The notes under the pieces are model-generated. The model saw only the letters and a program-made list of their open reading frames with translations, had not been told where the DNA came from and did not search any database. From NCBI RefSeq assembly GCF_000585495.1, contig NZ_CP007264.1, forward strand, positions 1,364,001 to 1,428,000: 64,000 nucleotides of DNA. The letters run 5' to 3'. Shown here piece by piece: positions 63,526 through 64,000 of this stretch (its first letter is position 1; each line of letters starts with the position of its first letter). The DNA is from Thermococcus nautili (GTDB lineage Archaea > Methanobacteriota_B > Thermococci > Thermococcales > Thermococcaceae). Position numbers and translations under genes: made by a program.

Positions 63526-64000
63526 TTTGAGGGGTTTCATTCAAACCCACTAAAAAGTGGGTCTTCGACCCCTCTGGCCGGGTCTTCGGCCAGTTACCCC
63601 TCCTCTGAGCGTACAAACCGCTCAGATTCGGGGTTATGGTCGTCACAACCTTCCTCAAAATGTTGAAAGCTCCAACTAAATCCGCGTTAAAGATAAGCCC
63701 CGTCACGGGACACTTAAACAATCCTCTAACAAAGCGAGCCCCCTCGTGGGGCTTCCCGCAAACGGGGCAAAGCTTAGAAGTGAAAGCCTCATTCACAACT
63801 TCAACAGAGATACCATACTCTTCAGCAACTTCTGTCAAGCGTTTAATGACGTAATTAAACCGCCAAACATGAGAAAGGATAAAATTCTGCCTTTTGCCCT
63901 TATCAGAATTCCGAGCTATTCCCTTTGGATAGCCGACGACAATTCTCTTAACTCCCGACTCGTAGAGCTTCTTAACCGTTTGTCTTACCGCCGTGTTAAT
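63500..64000 (-). CDS. tnpB: TnpB (IS605 OrfB) RNA-guided nuclease, C-terminal part
   Basis: About 166 residues are visible and the N terminus lies beyond the window. The frame is continuous through the RuvC-II region (KRIVVGYPKGIARNS; the Glu in EVVNEAFTS), the zinc finger CPVCG with a second CPVTG-type half in which Gly/Thr replace the usual second cysteine, and the RuvC-III Asp in NADLVGAFNILRK. TnpB cuts DNA with a guide RNA from the element's right end. A tnpA gene is not visible. The altered second CxxC half is noteworthy but may be normal in this subgroup. Confidence 0.88.
   Translation of the reverse strand: MNTAVRQTVKKLYESGVKRIVVGYPKGIARNSDKGKRQNFILSHVWRFNYVIKRLTEVAEEYGISVEVVNEAFTSKLCPVCGKPHEGARFVRGLFKCPVTGLIFNADLVGAFNILRKVVTTITPNLSGLYAQRRGNWPKTRPEGSKTHFLVGLNETPQTSPSLVRD

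Overview
The window looks like a chromosomal segment of a hyperthermophilic archaeon of the genus Thermococcus (order Thermococcales). The signs are a 7S SRP RNA and 5S rRNA of thermococcal type, tRNA genes with encoded CCA, TATA-box promoters (often leaderless) and GGTG/GGAGG ribosome sites. The gene set agrees: tetraether synthase, pantoate kinase, tungstate transporter WtpABC, a CGP-CTERM surface protein, DUF835 and DUF4443 proteins, CheF, RNase P Rnp4 and LrpA. Genes are tightly packed on both strands, mostly in short operons with 4-base overlaps, and no gene-free stretch exceeds about 300 bases.

Layout. 1-3600: end of a proline-dehydrogenase-like flavoprotein/ferredoxin operon and an exported seven-repeat propeller protein. 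3.7-7.7 kb: SRP RNA, D-cysteine desulfhydrase homologue, pyrD, a VapBC module fused by overlap to queC, then tRNA-Phe and tRNA-Gly. 7.9-17.6 kb: DUF835 protein, corrinoid adenosyltransferase, class II aldolase, tRNA-Tyr, LrpA, an RNA m5U methyltransferase, a MinD/ParA ATPase, pyrE, a PrsW protease, DNA ligase and a nucleotidyltransferase with a probable frameshift. 17.6-27.1 kb: pantoate kinase, the sactipeptide locus described below, NhaC antiporter, family-4 UDG and tetraether synthase. 27.2-31.4 kb: a taxis trio of MCP, coiled-coil membrane protein and CheF. 31.4-39.9 kb: surface proteins, HEAT and coiled-coil proteins, 5S rRNA, an MCM-like orphan, rnp4 and ahcY. 39.8-49.3 kb: a MoxR/DUF58 membrane operon, TrmO and wtpABC. 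49.4-64 kb: HD and OB proteins, a GTPase, YjbQ, MFS and GDT1 transporters, an aminotransferase, KEOPS Cgi121, an RHH-ftsZ-ParA-RHH cell-division/segregation cluster, ribL, pyrF, inositol-phosphate synthase and the end of a tnpB.

The most exciting element lies at 18569-21852 on the minus strand. A 42-residue peptide gene, missed by ordinary ORF calling, aligns without gaps to Bacillus subtilosin A (SboA) as I recall it: first Cys at residue 12, the shared block DGPIPDFE, and a C-terminal GLFGL. It has one extra cysteine, which creates a perfect CxxCxxCxxC ladder. Directly downstream are a 449-residue radical SAM/SPASM enzyme resembling AlbA, a small membrane protein, an ABC ATPase and an ABC permease. 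I read this as an archaeal subtilosin-like sactipeptide system with a predicted fourth thioether rung. An intercistronic hairpin and T-run probably set the precursor-to-enzyme ratio. No peptidase equivalent to AlbE/AlbF is present.

All functional assignments rest on reading motifs and family knowledge; no database search was run.
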